Below, one piece after another: positions 15,224 to 25,200 of a stretch of 64,000 nucleotides of DNA. Made by a program: the position numbers and the translations under genes. The stretch is from contig USDT01000005.1 in assembly GCA_900553465.1 (NCBI GenBank), positions 1 to 64,000 of the forward strand. Reading direction: 5' to 3'. Numbering within the stretch: the first letter of the stretch is position 1; the number at the start of each line of letters is the position of its first letter. The stretch comes from an uncultured Prevotella sp. (lineage in GTDB: Bacteria; Bacteroidota; Bacteroidia; Bacteroidales; Bacteroidaceae). Under the pieces are notes generated by a model. That model searched no databases and had not been told where the DNA came from. It saw only the letters and a list, made by a program, of their open reading frames with translations.

Positions 15224-17248
15224 ATGAAGACAAAAACATTATTGGTGTCGTTCTCGATGGTGGCTACGGCCGCTTGCGCCCAGAACCTGTCGTCGGGTAT
15301 CGACAAAGCCAACATGAATCTTGACGTAAAACCGGGTGCTGATTTCTATGAATACGCTGCCGGAGGATGGCTGAAGACCCATCCCCTCGACGCAGAGCAT
15401 CCGACAAACGGTGCTTTCGTAGACCTTGAAGAACAGAACCAGAAGCGCATCAAAGGGCTCATAGAGGAATATTCCTCGACAAGTCAGCCCAAAGGCTCGC
15501 TCGGACAGAAGATAGGCGACCTCTACAACCTGATGATGGACAGTGTCCGTCTGAACCGTGAGGGAGCCGCACCGCTCAAGCCCGTGCTTGCAAAAATAGA
15601 GGCAATAAAGAACAAGAAGGAATATCAGCTCGTCACGGCACAGCTCGACCGTCAGGGTGCGAGCGCCATGATGTTCGGTATAAGCGTGGGAGCCGACCAG
15701 CGCAATGCATCGCAGAACATCGTCGGAATATCGCAGGGCGGCATTGGTCTGAGCGAGCGCGACTACTATTTGAACGACGACGAGCAGACCGTTAAGGTGC
15801 GCAATGCCTACAAGGAATACATCAAGACCCTGTTCCAGCTTGTTGGCGACGACGAGCAGACGGCTCAGAAGAAGACCGACGTGCTTCTCGCCATCGAGAC
15901 ACGCATAGCAAAGGCAAGCTACGACAACGTGAAGCTGCGCGATGTAAATGCCAACTATCACAAGATGAGTTATGCACAGCTCATAAGCGACTATCCCGGA
16001 ATAGACTGGGGCAACATCTTCCTGGCACAGGGTTTCCCTCCGTTTGCCGAGGTGGATCTGGGACAGCCGGAGCCGATAAAGGAGGTTGAGAAGATATTGG
16101 AGGAGACTTCTCTCGACGATCTGAAGACCTATGCAGAGGCTAAGATCATCAGCGGTGCGTCGGGTTATCTCAGCGACGACTTCCGCACCGCGTCCTTCAA
16201 GTTCAGCCAGACCCTCAGCGGCGTTAAGCAGGACCGTCCGCGCTGGAAGCGCGCAGTGAGTCTTGTGAGTGGCGTAATGGGTGAGGCCATAGGCAAACTC
16301 TACGTGGAGAAATACTTCCCTGAGAGCAGCAAGCAGCGCATGCTCGACCTTGTTCACAATCTGCAGGCAGCACTTGCCGAGCGCATCGACGAGGCATCGT
16401 GGATGGAACAGGTCACAAAGGAGCAGGCAAAGGACAAGTTGAGCAACTTCATCATCAAGATAGGCTATCCCGACAAGTGGCGCGACTACTCCGGATTGCA
16501 GATAGATCCGTCGCTCTCACTGTACGAGAACCTCAGCCGTGTGTCGGAGTTCATGACCAAGGATTACATCGACCGCAAGGTGAACAAGCCTGTTGACAAG
16601 AGCGAGTGGCACATGACGCCGCAGACAGTCAATGCCTACTACAACCCGACTACCAACGAGATATGCTTCCCGGCAGCCATCCTGCAGCCGCCGTTCTTCG
16701 ATCCTGAGGCCGACGACGCTGTGAACTACGGAGCCATCGGCGGCGTGATAGGCCACGAGATGAGCCACGGTTTCGACGACCAGGGATGTCAGTTCGACAA
16801 GGAAGGCAACCAGAACAACTGGTGGACAGCTGCCGACAAGGCCAACTACGACAAGCGCACGAAGGTGCTCGAAGACTATTTCGGCAACTACGAGGTGCTG
16901 CCCGGCAAGAAGATAAACGGCAAACTGACTCTCGGCGAGAACATCGGCGACAACGGAGGACTGAACATTGCCTTCCGCGCCTTCAGCAATCTGATGAAGA
17001 CCAAGAAGCTGCCCGTCATCGACGGATTCACTCCCGAGCAGCGCTTCTTCCTCGCATGGGGACGCGTATGGGCTGCCAACACCAGCGACGAAATGACCGA
17101 CTATCTGCTGAAAGTCGATCCGCACTCACCCAACAAGGCACGCGTGAACGCCGCACTGCCTCACATCGACGCATGGTACGACGCCTTCAACGTGAAGAAG
17201 AGCGACAAGATGTACGTGCCGAAGTCGAAGCGTGCCCACATCTGGTAA
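15224..17248 (+). CDS. pepO: M13 family zinc metallopeptidase (PepO/neprilysin-like)
   Basis: This 674-residue protein has a Sec signal peptide (MKTKTLLVSFSMVATAACAQ) and the two-lobed M13 layout. The zinc-binding HEMSH sits in GGVIGHEMSHGFDDQG at about 510-520, and GENIGDNGGL with the third ligand Glu is near 571. NAYYNPTTNEICFPAAILQPPFF upstream is the usual substrate-binding strand, and the protein ends in CxxW-less PKSKRAHIW, as many bacterial members do. It should cleave short peptides in the periplasm or at the surface; Porphyromonas PepO is the closest characterised relative I know. The TraB/GumN gene follows after 35 bp and may share the transcript. Confidence 0.95.
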   Translation: MKTKTLLVSFSMVATAACAQNLSSGIDKANMNLDVKPGADFYEYAAGGWLKTHPLDAEHPTNGAFVDLEEQNQKRIKGLIEEYSSTSQPKGSLGQKIGDLYNLMMDSVRLNREGAAPLKPVLAKIEAIKNKKEYQLVTAQLDRQGASAMMFGISVGADQRNASQNIVGISQGGIGLSERDYYLNDDEQTVKVRNAYKEYIKTLFQLVGDDEQTAQKKTDVLLAIETRIAKASYDNVKLRDVNANYHKMSYAQLISDYPGIDWGNIFLAQGFPPFAEVDLGQPEPIKEVEKILEETSLDDLKTYAEAKIISGASGYLSDDFRTASFKFSQTLSGVKQDRPRWKRAVSLVSGVMGEAIGKLYVEKYFPESSKQRMLDLVHNLQAALAERIDEASWMEQVTKEQAKDKLSNFIIKIGYPDKWRDYSGLQIDPSLSLYENLSRVSEFMTKDYIDRKVNKPVDKSEWHMTPQTVNAYYNPTTNEICFPAAILQPPFFDPEADDAVNYGAIGGVIGHEMSHGFDDQGCQFDKEGNQNNWWTAADKANYDKRTKVLEDYFGNYEVLPGKKINGKLTLGENIGDNGGLNIAFRAFSNLMKTKKLPVIDGFTPEQRFFLAWGRVWAANTSDEMTDYLLKVDPHSPNKARVNAALPHIDAWYDAFNVKKSDKMYVPKSKRAHIW

Positions 17249-17283
17249 TATGATTTCACAGTACAAACCAAACAGTTTATATT

Positions 17284-18195
17284 ATGATTAAAAGATTCAT
17301 CGCAGCAGCCTTCGTGGCTGTATTCACAGTGGCGGGCGCAAACGCCCAGCTGCTCTACAAGATATCTGGTAAGGACCTAAAGGCGCCTTCTTACATCATC
17401 GGCACACACCACCTGGCCAACGTGGGCTTCGTGGAGAAAATACCGGGTGTGAAGGACGCGCTGACCAACACCGAGCAGGTTTACGGTGAGCTGAAGTGGG
17501 AAGTCATGAGCAATCCCGACAGCCTCAAGGTAATGCAGGCCGCAATGGTGCTCCCCGAAGGAAAGACACTCAAGACGGTGCTTTCGGCAGAACAGTACAA
17601 GAAGCTTGACGCCGCCATCACACAGATGATGGGTGTCGGACTGAGCAATCCGCAGGTGGCAGCACAGATGGGATCAATGTCGCCGGCAGCCCTCACCACA
17701 CAGTTGCAGGTGCTCATGTTCATGCAGAAACACATGGGCGAGTTCGACCCGTCAAGCACTTTCGACCAGTACTTCCAGGCACAGGCCAAGAAGAACAACG
17801 AACCGACGGGCGGACTGGAGACCATGGCCTTCCAGACAGAACTGCTCTACAAGGGCACGCCTCTGAAGCGTCAGGTGGAGCAACTCATGTGTCTGCTCAA
17901 CAACCAGGAGTTCAACGAGGAGGTGATGGAGAAGATGACAGACGCCTTCTATGCCCAGGACCTCAACGAACTGAAGGCTGTCATGGACATGAAGATTGGC
18001 AACACCTGCGACAGCACACCTGAAGAACTGGCACAGCTCATCGACAACCGCAACGCCGACTGGGCCAAGAAGATGCCCGCCATCATGGCCGACAAACCCA
18101 CATTCTTTGCCGTAGGCGCAGGCCATCTGCCCGGAGCAAAGGGCGTGCTCCAGCTTCTGAAGGACGCCGGCTATACGGTTGAGGCCGTGAAGTGA
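17284..18195 (+). CDS. TraB/GumN family protein
   Basis: The 303-residue protein has a signal peptide (about 1-21). It carries the family's GxxH pair: IIGTHH near residue 40 and VGAGHLPG near 281, with a conserved Glu-containing helix between. TraB/GumN (Tiki-like) proteins are thought to be metalloproteases, and the two motifs would contribute metal ligands. Residues 115-185 are methionine- and glutamine-rich. It lies 35 bp behind the M13 peptidase gene and ends at a strong terminator, so the two secreted putative peptidases are probably expressed together. Enzymatic activity is inferred from the family only. Confidence 0.88.
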   Translation: MIKRFIAAAFVAVFTVAGANAQLLYKISGKDLKAPSYIIGTHHLANVGFVEKIPGVKDALTNTEQVYGELKWEVMSNPDSLKVMQAAMVLPEGKTLKTVLSAEQYKKLDAAITQMMGVGLSNPQVAAQMGSMSPAALTTQLQVLMFMQKHMGEFDPSSTFDQYFQAQAKKNNEPTGGLETMAFQTELLYKGTPLKRQVEQLMCLLNNQEFNEEVMEKMTDAFYAQDLNELKAVMDMKIGNTCDSTPEELAQLIDNRNADWAKKMPAIMADKPTFFAVGAGHLPGAKGVLQLLKDAGYTVEAVK

Positions 18196-18224
18196 CGCTT
18201 GTTCCACTTCTGAATATATTTACA

Positions 18225-18267
18225 GACCTGCCGCGACGATCTCATGTCGCGACAGGTCTTTTGTTTT
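18225..18267 (+). terminator. Intrinsic terminator after the TraB/GumN gene
   Basis: A long stem GACCTG-CGCGAC / GTCGCG-CAGGTC with a short loop is followed by TTTTGTTTT. Confidence 0.9.
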
Positions 18268-18299
18268 CTGTGTCCACAGCCCGACTCATTCGTCGCGCC

Positions 18300-18745
18300 T
18301 CGTTGCGATGTTTAAAAAAACGGAAAATCCGGTCCGCAAGGTTAAATCTTTCCCCCGAAAATCTCTGAAAAATCGTCTCGCAGCGCACCGCACGCAAAAT
18401 TGTCAGAAAAATCGCAAAAATCATGATATTCTGCAACTTTCTGTTTTTCAGCTGCTTACACCGTCCTCTGTTCCGATGTTCCATTCCCGGCCTTGCAAAA
18501 TGCACCATATCACACCCTGATTAAGCCCATATCATGCTCCGATTCAGTGCATATCACCCCCTGAAACAGTGCCTGTCGCACCCTGAAACGGCCCATTTCG
18601 CAGCATCATTTTCTCTCACCGGTCTGCCCGTCTGCCCTAAACGGACATTCCGAAGTGCAAAAACCGTATGGCGCGGAGCTGGATTGAAGAAAACGGAATG
18701 TTAAATGCGAAACTGTAAGTGTGAATGGATGTTAATTAAAATTTG
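18300..18745 (-). repeat. ~450-bp diverged intergenic element, copy B, inverted (contains array locus 3)
   Basis: Read on the minus strand this aligns with 10815-11290: the AACATCCATT and TTTAACATTCCG words lie at the right end (about 18695-18745) and the AAAGATTTAAC...TTCCGTTTTTTT end lies at 18300-18350. It fills most of the gap between the TraB/GumN terminator and the type III mod promoter. Confidence 0.65.
18496..18605. repeat. 22-bp-period intergenic array, locus 3 (5 units)
   Basis: Units start at 18496, 18518, 18540, 18562 and 18584. Examples are TGATTAAGCCCATATCATG and TGAAACAGTGCCTGTCGCA. The spacing is exactly 22 bp throughout. Confidence 0.87.
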
Positions 18746-18893
18746 GAGAAACGAGCGCGGGGCGGGTGGGGGATTGTGCACCAGTCCGACGCCCGTGATT
18801 TTGTATTATTGCACTTTAGCAAAAGTATTATTTAAATAGGTGTTGAGTAAGTTGTTTATATCTGTAAAATTATGTGCATTTACATATTTTTTC

Positions 18894-18901
18894 TATTTTT
18901 G
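18894..18901 (+). promoter_or_regulatory. -7 box of the type III mod promoter
   Basis: TATTTTTG fits TAnnTTTG and lies about 145 bp before the mod start codon, in AT-rich sequence. Confidence 0.45.
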
Positions 18902-18976
18902 TAAACAGGAAATTCATATTCTCCAAAGAGAAACACTCATATAGTGTAATGGAAATTATAGATAATATCAATAAAA

Positions 18977-19021
18977 GCTGAATTCAAATTAATGATATTG
19001 TATTAACAAATTGAATTCAGC
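18977..19021. promoter_or_regulatory. Inverted repeat in the mod leader
   Basis: Perfect 11-bp arms GCTGAATTCAA and TTGAATTCAGC are 23 bp apart, ending 24 bp before the mod start codon. Each arm holds a GAATTC. It could be an RNA hairpin limiting translation or a protein-binding site; it has no T-run and is not an obvious terminator. Confidence 0.55.
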
Positions 19022-19045
19022 ATATAAGAATAAAAGAAATATATA

Positions 19046-20965
19046 ATGGATAGATTGAAAATGCAGAGCCTTAACGTTGTTAGCTCAAACATAAATAAGA
19101 TAGCGCAGTTGTTTCCTAACTGTGTGACAGAACGAAAGGGAAAGGACGGCAAAACAGAGTTTGCTATTGATTTTGAGAAGTTGCAGGCAGAATTGTCTGA
19201 TGATATTATAGGCGAAGGTGAGGAACGTTATCAGTTCACCTGGCCAGATAAACGGGCGGCAAACCGTTTGGCTAATACACCTACGACTATGACGCTTCGT
19301 CCGTGTCGTGAAGACAGCGTTGATTTTGACAATACACAGAATATTTATATTGAGGGCGACAATCTTGATGTTCTCAAGGTATTGCGTGAAACTTATCTCG
19401 GTAAGGTGAAGATGATTTATATCGATCCTCCGTATAACACAGGTAATGACTTTGTATATAATGACGATTTTGCACAAAGTCGTGACGAATTTGAAGAGAT
19501 AAGTGGAATGTTCGATGAAGAAGGCAATCAAACCATCGACCCAATGCAGCGCAATACCGAGAGTAACGGCCGATTTCATACAGATTGGCTTAATATGATG
19601 TATTCCCGCTTGAAAGTAGCCAAGGATTTACTATCACAGGAAGGATTGATTTTTATAAGTATTGGTGCTACAGAGTTGAGTAATTTGATTAAAATTTGTG
19701 ATGAAATTTATGGTTACACAAATCAAGCCGGAATAGTTAGCCGACAAATGAAAACTGGGAATAATCAGGGTAAATTTTTTACACAAAATACGGATTATAT
19801 TGTTGTATATGCAAAGAACACCATTTCGGCAACTGTCCTTAAGGATGAAATAAGTGCAGATTTAATTGACAAAGTTTATAATAAAATTCAGGAACAAGGA
19901 AAACGAAAAGGTGAGAGATATCGTACAATGGGATTATTTCAGGCATCTTTAAAACATGGAGGATCAACATATCCTATTATTTGTCCTGATGGAGAGGAAG
20001 TAATACCTCCAAAAGGACTTCCTTGGAGATGGAATAGCGATAGATTTAATAGAGGCATAAAAGAAGATGAAATTGTTTTTATTAAATCTCAAAATACTCC
20101 ATTAATTAATTTCCATACAAAAGAAAAAGCTCATTGGAATATATATACAAAAATATGGCTAAATTCCCGATTAGAAGAAGGACAACTTCCATCCGATTTA
20201 ATAGTTAAGTTTGAAAATAGGCATGCCGCGAAGGAACTTATAGATATAAATATTCCTTTTGATTTTCCTAAACCTATTAATTTAATAAAATATTTGGTAG
20301 GTTTAATACCAGATAAAGACTTGATTATTCTTGATTTCTTTTCCGGTTCAGCAACAACGGCTCACGCAGTGATGAAACTTAATGCCGAAGACGGAGGCAA
20401 CCGCAAGTTTATTATGGTGCAGCTACCCGAGAAGACCGACGAAAAGAGCGAAGCCTACAAAGCCGGATATAAAAACATCTGTGAGATAGGCAAGGAACGT
20501 ATCCGTCGCGCAGGAAAGAAAATTAAGGAAGATAATAAAGATAAGGAAGGTATTGAAAAGCTTGATATTGGTTTCCGTGTGTTCAAACTCGACACCTCGA
20601 ACATGGAAGACGTTTACTATACTCCGCAAGAGTTCGACGAACAGAATCTGTTTGCAGATAATGTTAAGCCTGACCGCACAAACGAGGACCTGCTGTTTCA
20701 GGTGATGCTGGACCTTGGCAAAGAGCTTTCTGTAAAAATAGAAGTGAAAGAAATAGCCGGTAAAACTGTTCACATGGTTGACGGCAACTATCTTATAGCT
20801 TGCTTCGACGAGAACGTGAACGAAACAACTATTAAGGAAATAGCGAAACTGAAGCCTGTATATTTCGTTATGCGTGATGCCTCGGCTGCCAACGACAATG
20901 TTATTGACAACTTTGAGCAGATTTTCAACGCTTATAGTAAAGAAACTGTTAGGAGAATATTGTAG
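19046..20965 (+). CDS. mod: Type III restriction-modification methyltransferase subunit (Mod)
   Basis: The 639-residue protein is a beta-class adenine methyltransferase. The catalytic motif DPPYNTGNDF is at about 126-135 and the AdoMet motif DFFSGSATTAHA at about 427-438, in the IV-before-I order of type III Mod. Between them lies the target-recognition region (about 210-420). In vivo Mod would mark one strand of its site and guide Res. The recognition region is clearly more AT-rich than either flank (about 19665-20335), which suggests domain exchange. No simple-sequence repeat suggesting phase variation is visible. The AbiJ-like gene follows after 2 bp. Confidence 0.93.
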   Translation: MDRLKMQSLNVVSSNINKIAQLFPNCVTERKGKDGKTEFAIDFEKLQAELSDDIIGEGEERYQFTWPDKRAANRLANTPTTMTLRPCREDSVDFDNTQNIYIEGDNLDVLKVLRETYLGKVKMIYIDPPYNTGNDFVYNDDFAQSRDEFEEISGMFDEEGNQTIDPMQRNTESNGRFHTDWLNMMYSRLKVAKDLLSQEGLIFISIGATELSNLIKICDEIYGYTNQAGIVSRQMKTGNNQGKFFTQNTDYIVVYAKNTISATVLKDEISADLIDKVYNKIQEQGKRKGERYRTMGLFQASLKHGGSTYPIICPDGEEVIPPKGLPWRWNSDRFNRGIKEDEIVFIKSQNTPLINFHTKEKAHWNIYTKIWLNSRLEEGQLPSDLIVKFENRHAAKELIDINIPFDFPKPINLIKYLVGLIPDKDLIILDFFSGSATTAHAVMKLNAEDGGNRKFIMVQLPEKTDEKSEAYKAGYKNICEIGKERIRRAGKKIKEDNKDKEGIEKLDIGFRVFKLDTSNMEDVYYTPQEFDEQNLFADNVKPDRTNEDLLFQVMLDLGKELSVKIEVKEIAGKTVHMVDGNYLIACFDENVNETTIKEIAKLKPVYFVMRDASAANDNVIDNFEQIFNAYSKETVRRIL

Positions 20966-20967
20966 TA

Positions 20968-22260
20968 ATGAAACAAATAACTAAAATAACAAGAGATAAA
21001 ATTTTTGATCTTTTTTGTAATGGATATGATGAACCTTCATATTTAAGTATTGGTATTTATGATGAACCGATTCATATATATTATCCTTATTTTGGTAAGC
21101 TTAAAGAAGTTGATTTCTTAAAGAAGATATATTTGTTATCAGAAATGTCTTGTTTGGATAAACAATATTCAAATGCAGAATTAGAAATTTACCATCATAC
21201 AGAAAAATATAAAGATTGGAAAGAAGGATGGATATTTTATGATTCTCGTTTTGGATTGTGTGATGGAGATGATGAGACTCTTTTGAAATTTTTATGTTCT
21301 GTTTTTCATCCGGAAAACAGAGATGAAAATGGATATTGGAAAGAGTATCTTGGAAAAATACAAAAAATTCTGCGACCGGATGGTTATGAATTATATGTAG
21401 AAGATTATATTTCAAATGAAGAAGTTTATAATTGTCGAGAGTTAACGGAAGTAGAAAGAAAGTTAGACAAGTTTATTCCATTTTCACAGCGCTATAACGA
21501 AGATATAAATGTTCCAAAAATAGCAAGAAAAAAACGTAATGCTATAATAGAACTAATGTGTCGTAATGATGAAAACATCATGGTAACCTCAGAAACAGGG
21601 TTTAATAGTTATAAATTCATTAGTGAGATCGTCTTGGATGAAATAAGTGATTTTTATATACCGAAGGCATTTAATGAAGAAGGCGTATATTGTAAAGAAG
21701 ATAATTTTTATAAGTTTATATATGGAACATCGCCAAAATACGTATTTGATGCAATAGAGTTGTATTCAAAATATGGAGATAAAGAATTTATTATAAAGTT
21801 GAATGAAATTTTATCAGATATTGGTTATAAATTATGCAGTAACAAAATTATGCCTGTAAAATCATTCTTAAAGATTGAAAATACATCAGAGCCCAATTTA
21901 AATCAATTAATTCAGCAGGCGGAATCTTTTTATAAAAAAGAAGGTGATAGTAATAAGCAATTAGCATTGGAAAAGTTATGGGATGTTTTAGAAAGACTGA
22001 AAACATATTATTCTACAGATAAGAAAAAATCAATAGGAATATTGTTGGATAAGATTAGTAAAAATGATATTAATTTAAAGAATATCTTGAATGATGAATT
22101 AAAAAAAATAACAGATATAGGAAATGATTATCAAATAAGACATTTCGAAAAAGGTAAGATTCTAATAAGTGATGTGAAGATTAAAGAATATTTGTATGCA
22201 AGATGTCTCGCGTTGATAAACTTATCCATAAAATCTATTAACGATGAAATTCAAATTTAA
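20968..22260 (+). CDS. AbiJ-like abortive infection protein
   Basis: This 430-residue protein is much more AT-rich than the rest of the window. Its N-terminal ~160 residues (ITRDKIFDLFCNG, HTEKYKDWKEGWIFYDSRFGL, LKFLCSVFHPENRD, ILRPDGYELY) match what I recall of an AbiJ N-terminal domain class. The C-terminal part contains ALEKLWDVLERLKTYY (about 330-345) and a final helix region NDYQIRHFEKGK...YLYARCLALINLSIK, as in the HEPN-like C-terminal domain of AbiJ proteins, which are thought to be RNases that stop infected cells. Its stop overlaps the res start by 17 bp, so it is embedded in the type III operon. The family call is from memory of motifs; role in phage defence is inferred. Confidence 0.72.
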   Translation: MKQITKITRDKIFDLFCNGYDEPSYLSIGIYDEPIHIYYPYFGKLKEVDFLKKIYLLSEMSCLDKQYSNAELEIYHHTEKYKDWKEGWIFYDSRFGLCDGDDETLLKFLCSVFHPENRDENGYWKEYLGKIQKILRPDGYELYVEDYISNEEVYNCRELTEVERKLDKFIPFSQRYNEDINVPKIARKKRNAIIELMCRNDENIMVTSETGFNSYKFISEIVLDEISDFYIPKAFNEEGVYCKEDNFYKFIYGTSPKYVFDAIELYSKYGDKEFIIKLNEILSDIGYKLCSNKIMPVKSFLKIENTSEPNLNQLIQQAESFYKKEGDSNKQLALEKLWDVLERLKTYYSTDKKKSIGILLDKISKNDINLKNILNDELKKITDIGNDYQIRHFEKGKILISDVKIKEYLYARCLALINLSIKSINDEIQI

Positions 22261-25200
22261 GATACAACAATATCAGACTGATGCTGTTGATAACACTGTA
22301 GCAGTGTTTGCCGGACAGCCTTCGCATACGTTTGAAAAATATCGTAGAGACCTCGGACGGTATAAAGAGACGAAGATTGAATATGATGGCGACACAGGCT
22401 ATCGCAATCATCCGATAGAACTTAGTCAGGTGACGTTGCTCAAAAACATAAACGCAGTACAGAATCTGTATGACATAGCTCCGTCATCAGCACTTGCAAA
22501 GGGTACGGCTGATGTGAACCTCGACATAGAAATGGAAACGGGAACAGGGAAGACCTACGTTTACATAAAGACAATGTTTGAGCTTAACAAACAGTATGGA
22601 TGGAGCAAATATATTGTCGTTGTGCCGAGTATCGCAATACGTGAGGGTGTGGCAAAGAGCTTTAATATGCTGGAAGACCACTTCATGGAATATTACGGGA
22701 AGAAAGCCCGGTGGTTTGTCTATGACAGCAAGAACCTTCAGCAGCTTGACAGCTTTTCAGCAGATTCAGGTCTGAACGTGATGATAATCAACACGCAGGC
22801 GTTCGCCGCATCGATGAAGGAAGGTGGACGTAGCAAGGAAAGTCGTATTATATATTCAAAACGCGACGAGTTTGGTAGCCGACGTCCGATAGACGTGATA
22901 GCAGCCAACCATCCCATCATAATAATGGACGAGCCGCAGAAGATGGAGGGCAACGCTACGCAGGCAGGTGTCAAGCGTTTCAATCCGCTGTTTGTGCTGA
23001 ACTATTCGGCCACGCACAGGACAAAGCATGACACAATATATGCACTCGATGCACTCGACGCTTACCGACAGAAACTGGTGAAGCGAATACAAGTAAAGGG
23101 TTTTGAGGTGAAAAACCTGCACGGAACGGGAGGTTACATGTATCTTGACGACATAGTGCTATCACCAAAACATCCGCCTATGGCTCGCATTGAGATAGAG
23201 ACAAAGACAGCTTCGGGCAGTATTGTGCGTAAGATAAGGACATTCGGAGTGGGCGACAGCTTGCGCGCGGAATCGGATCTGGCGGAGTATGAAGGTTTTG
23301 TCGTGTCTGAGATAAACGTGAACGGATATGTGGTGTTTCTTAATGGTGAAAAGATACGTCGTGGCGAAGTGGTGGGCGACACCAACGAAGAGAGAATGCA
23401 GCGTGTTCAGATACGCGAGACAATAAAGTCGCACTTTGCAAAGGAACGTCAGTTGTTCAAGCGCGGTATAAAGTGTCTGTCGCTGTTTTTTATAGACGAG
23501 GTGGCAAAGTATAAAAGCTACGACGAGGACGGTAACGAAGTGAAAGGCGTGTTCCAGAAAATATTTGAGGATGAATATGCACGCCTGTTGAATGATGAAC
23601 TGCAAATCTTTGATGAAGACTACAACAAATATCTTCTGCGTTTCACTCCGCAAGAGGTGCACCGAGGCTATTTCTCAATAGACAAGAAGACAAACCGTGT
23701 GACGGATGGAAAAATAGAGAAGAAGACCGGTATGTCTGACGATATATCGGCTTATGACCTTATTCTTAAAAACAAGGAACGACTGTTGAACTTTGAAGAA
23801 CCTACACGTTTCATCTTTTCACATTCTGCTTTGCGCGAAGGTTGGGACAATCCGAATGTTTTTCAGATATGCACATTGCGTCATTCTAATTCTACAACAG
23901 CCAAGCGTCAGGAGGTGGGACGAGGCTTGCGTATCTGCGTTGACAGAAACGGTACGCGCATGGATGTGGAACTGTTGGGCGAGGATGTGCACGAGGTGAA
24001 CAGACTTACTGTAATAGCCAACGAGAGCTATGCAGACTTTACGTCGGCATTGCAGCGTGAGACACGTGAGGTGCTCCGTGAACGTGCGGTAAAGGCTACA
24101 GTGGCTTACTTTACCGGCAAACAGATCAAGATTGGTGAGGATATACATACGGTCAGCGAAACAGAGGCAAGCCGTATAATAGTTTATCTGGAAGATAATG
24201 GGTATATTGACGAAAACGGTGGCATAACATCGGAATACAGACAGGCTGTGACGGATGGAACGGTGGCAGCGTTGCCGCAAAAATTGCAACCGATAGCTGA
24301 GGGTGTGATGAAACTCATTAATTCGATATTCGATCCTAAGGCACTTGACGACATGATTGTTGAGGACAAGACAAGTATCCCGGAAAACAAACTGAACGAT
24401 AACTTCAATAAAGCGGAGTTCCAGGAGTTGTGGAATGAGATAAACCATCAGTATGTTTATACGGTGAGCTATGACAGTAACGAACTGATAAAGAATGTCA
24501 TACTGAAGATTAATGCGGAATTGAATGTAACGCGGTTGCGTTATGTCATGATTGAAGGTACGCAGAACGAAAAGGACGTTACGGAGTTTGGTGATACGCA
24601 TTCACAGTCGCACGAATTGTCTGATGTCTGCACATCAACAGTTGCATACGACCTTGTAGGCGATGTAGCCAAGGGTGCTAATCTGACCAGACGCACAGTA
24701 GTGAAGATTCTGAAAGGCATAAATATCAGTAAACTGTATCTGTTCAAGAACAATCCGGAAGAGTTTATACGTAAGGTAGTGCGGATAATAAAGGAGCAGA
24801 AATCTGCTATGATTGTTGAGGCCATACATTACAATATGACTGAAGGCAGGTATGACAGTAGCATATTCACAGCAAAGAACAAAATTGACTTTGACCGGGC
24901 CTATGAAGCAAAGAAGCACATTGCCGATTATGTTATCACGGACAGTAAGGGTGAACGTAATTTTGCACATGATCTTGACGAGGCGGATGAAGTGATTGTC
25001 TATGCAAAACTGCCACGTACATTCCAAATACCGACACCTGTAGGAAATTATGCTCCAGACTGGGCCATCGCAATGACAAAAGACAAGGTGAAGCATATTT
25101 TCTTCATTGCCGAGACGAAGGGTTCTTTGTTGTCAATGAATCTGACACAAATAGAAAATGCAAAGATAAGTTGTGCCGAGAAGCTGTTCAATTCGATATC

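Noticed and set aside
18841..19045. Phase-variable repeat tract controlling mod
   Set aside because: Only short T and A runs occur upstream of or within mod; no simple repeat long enough to slip frequently.
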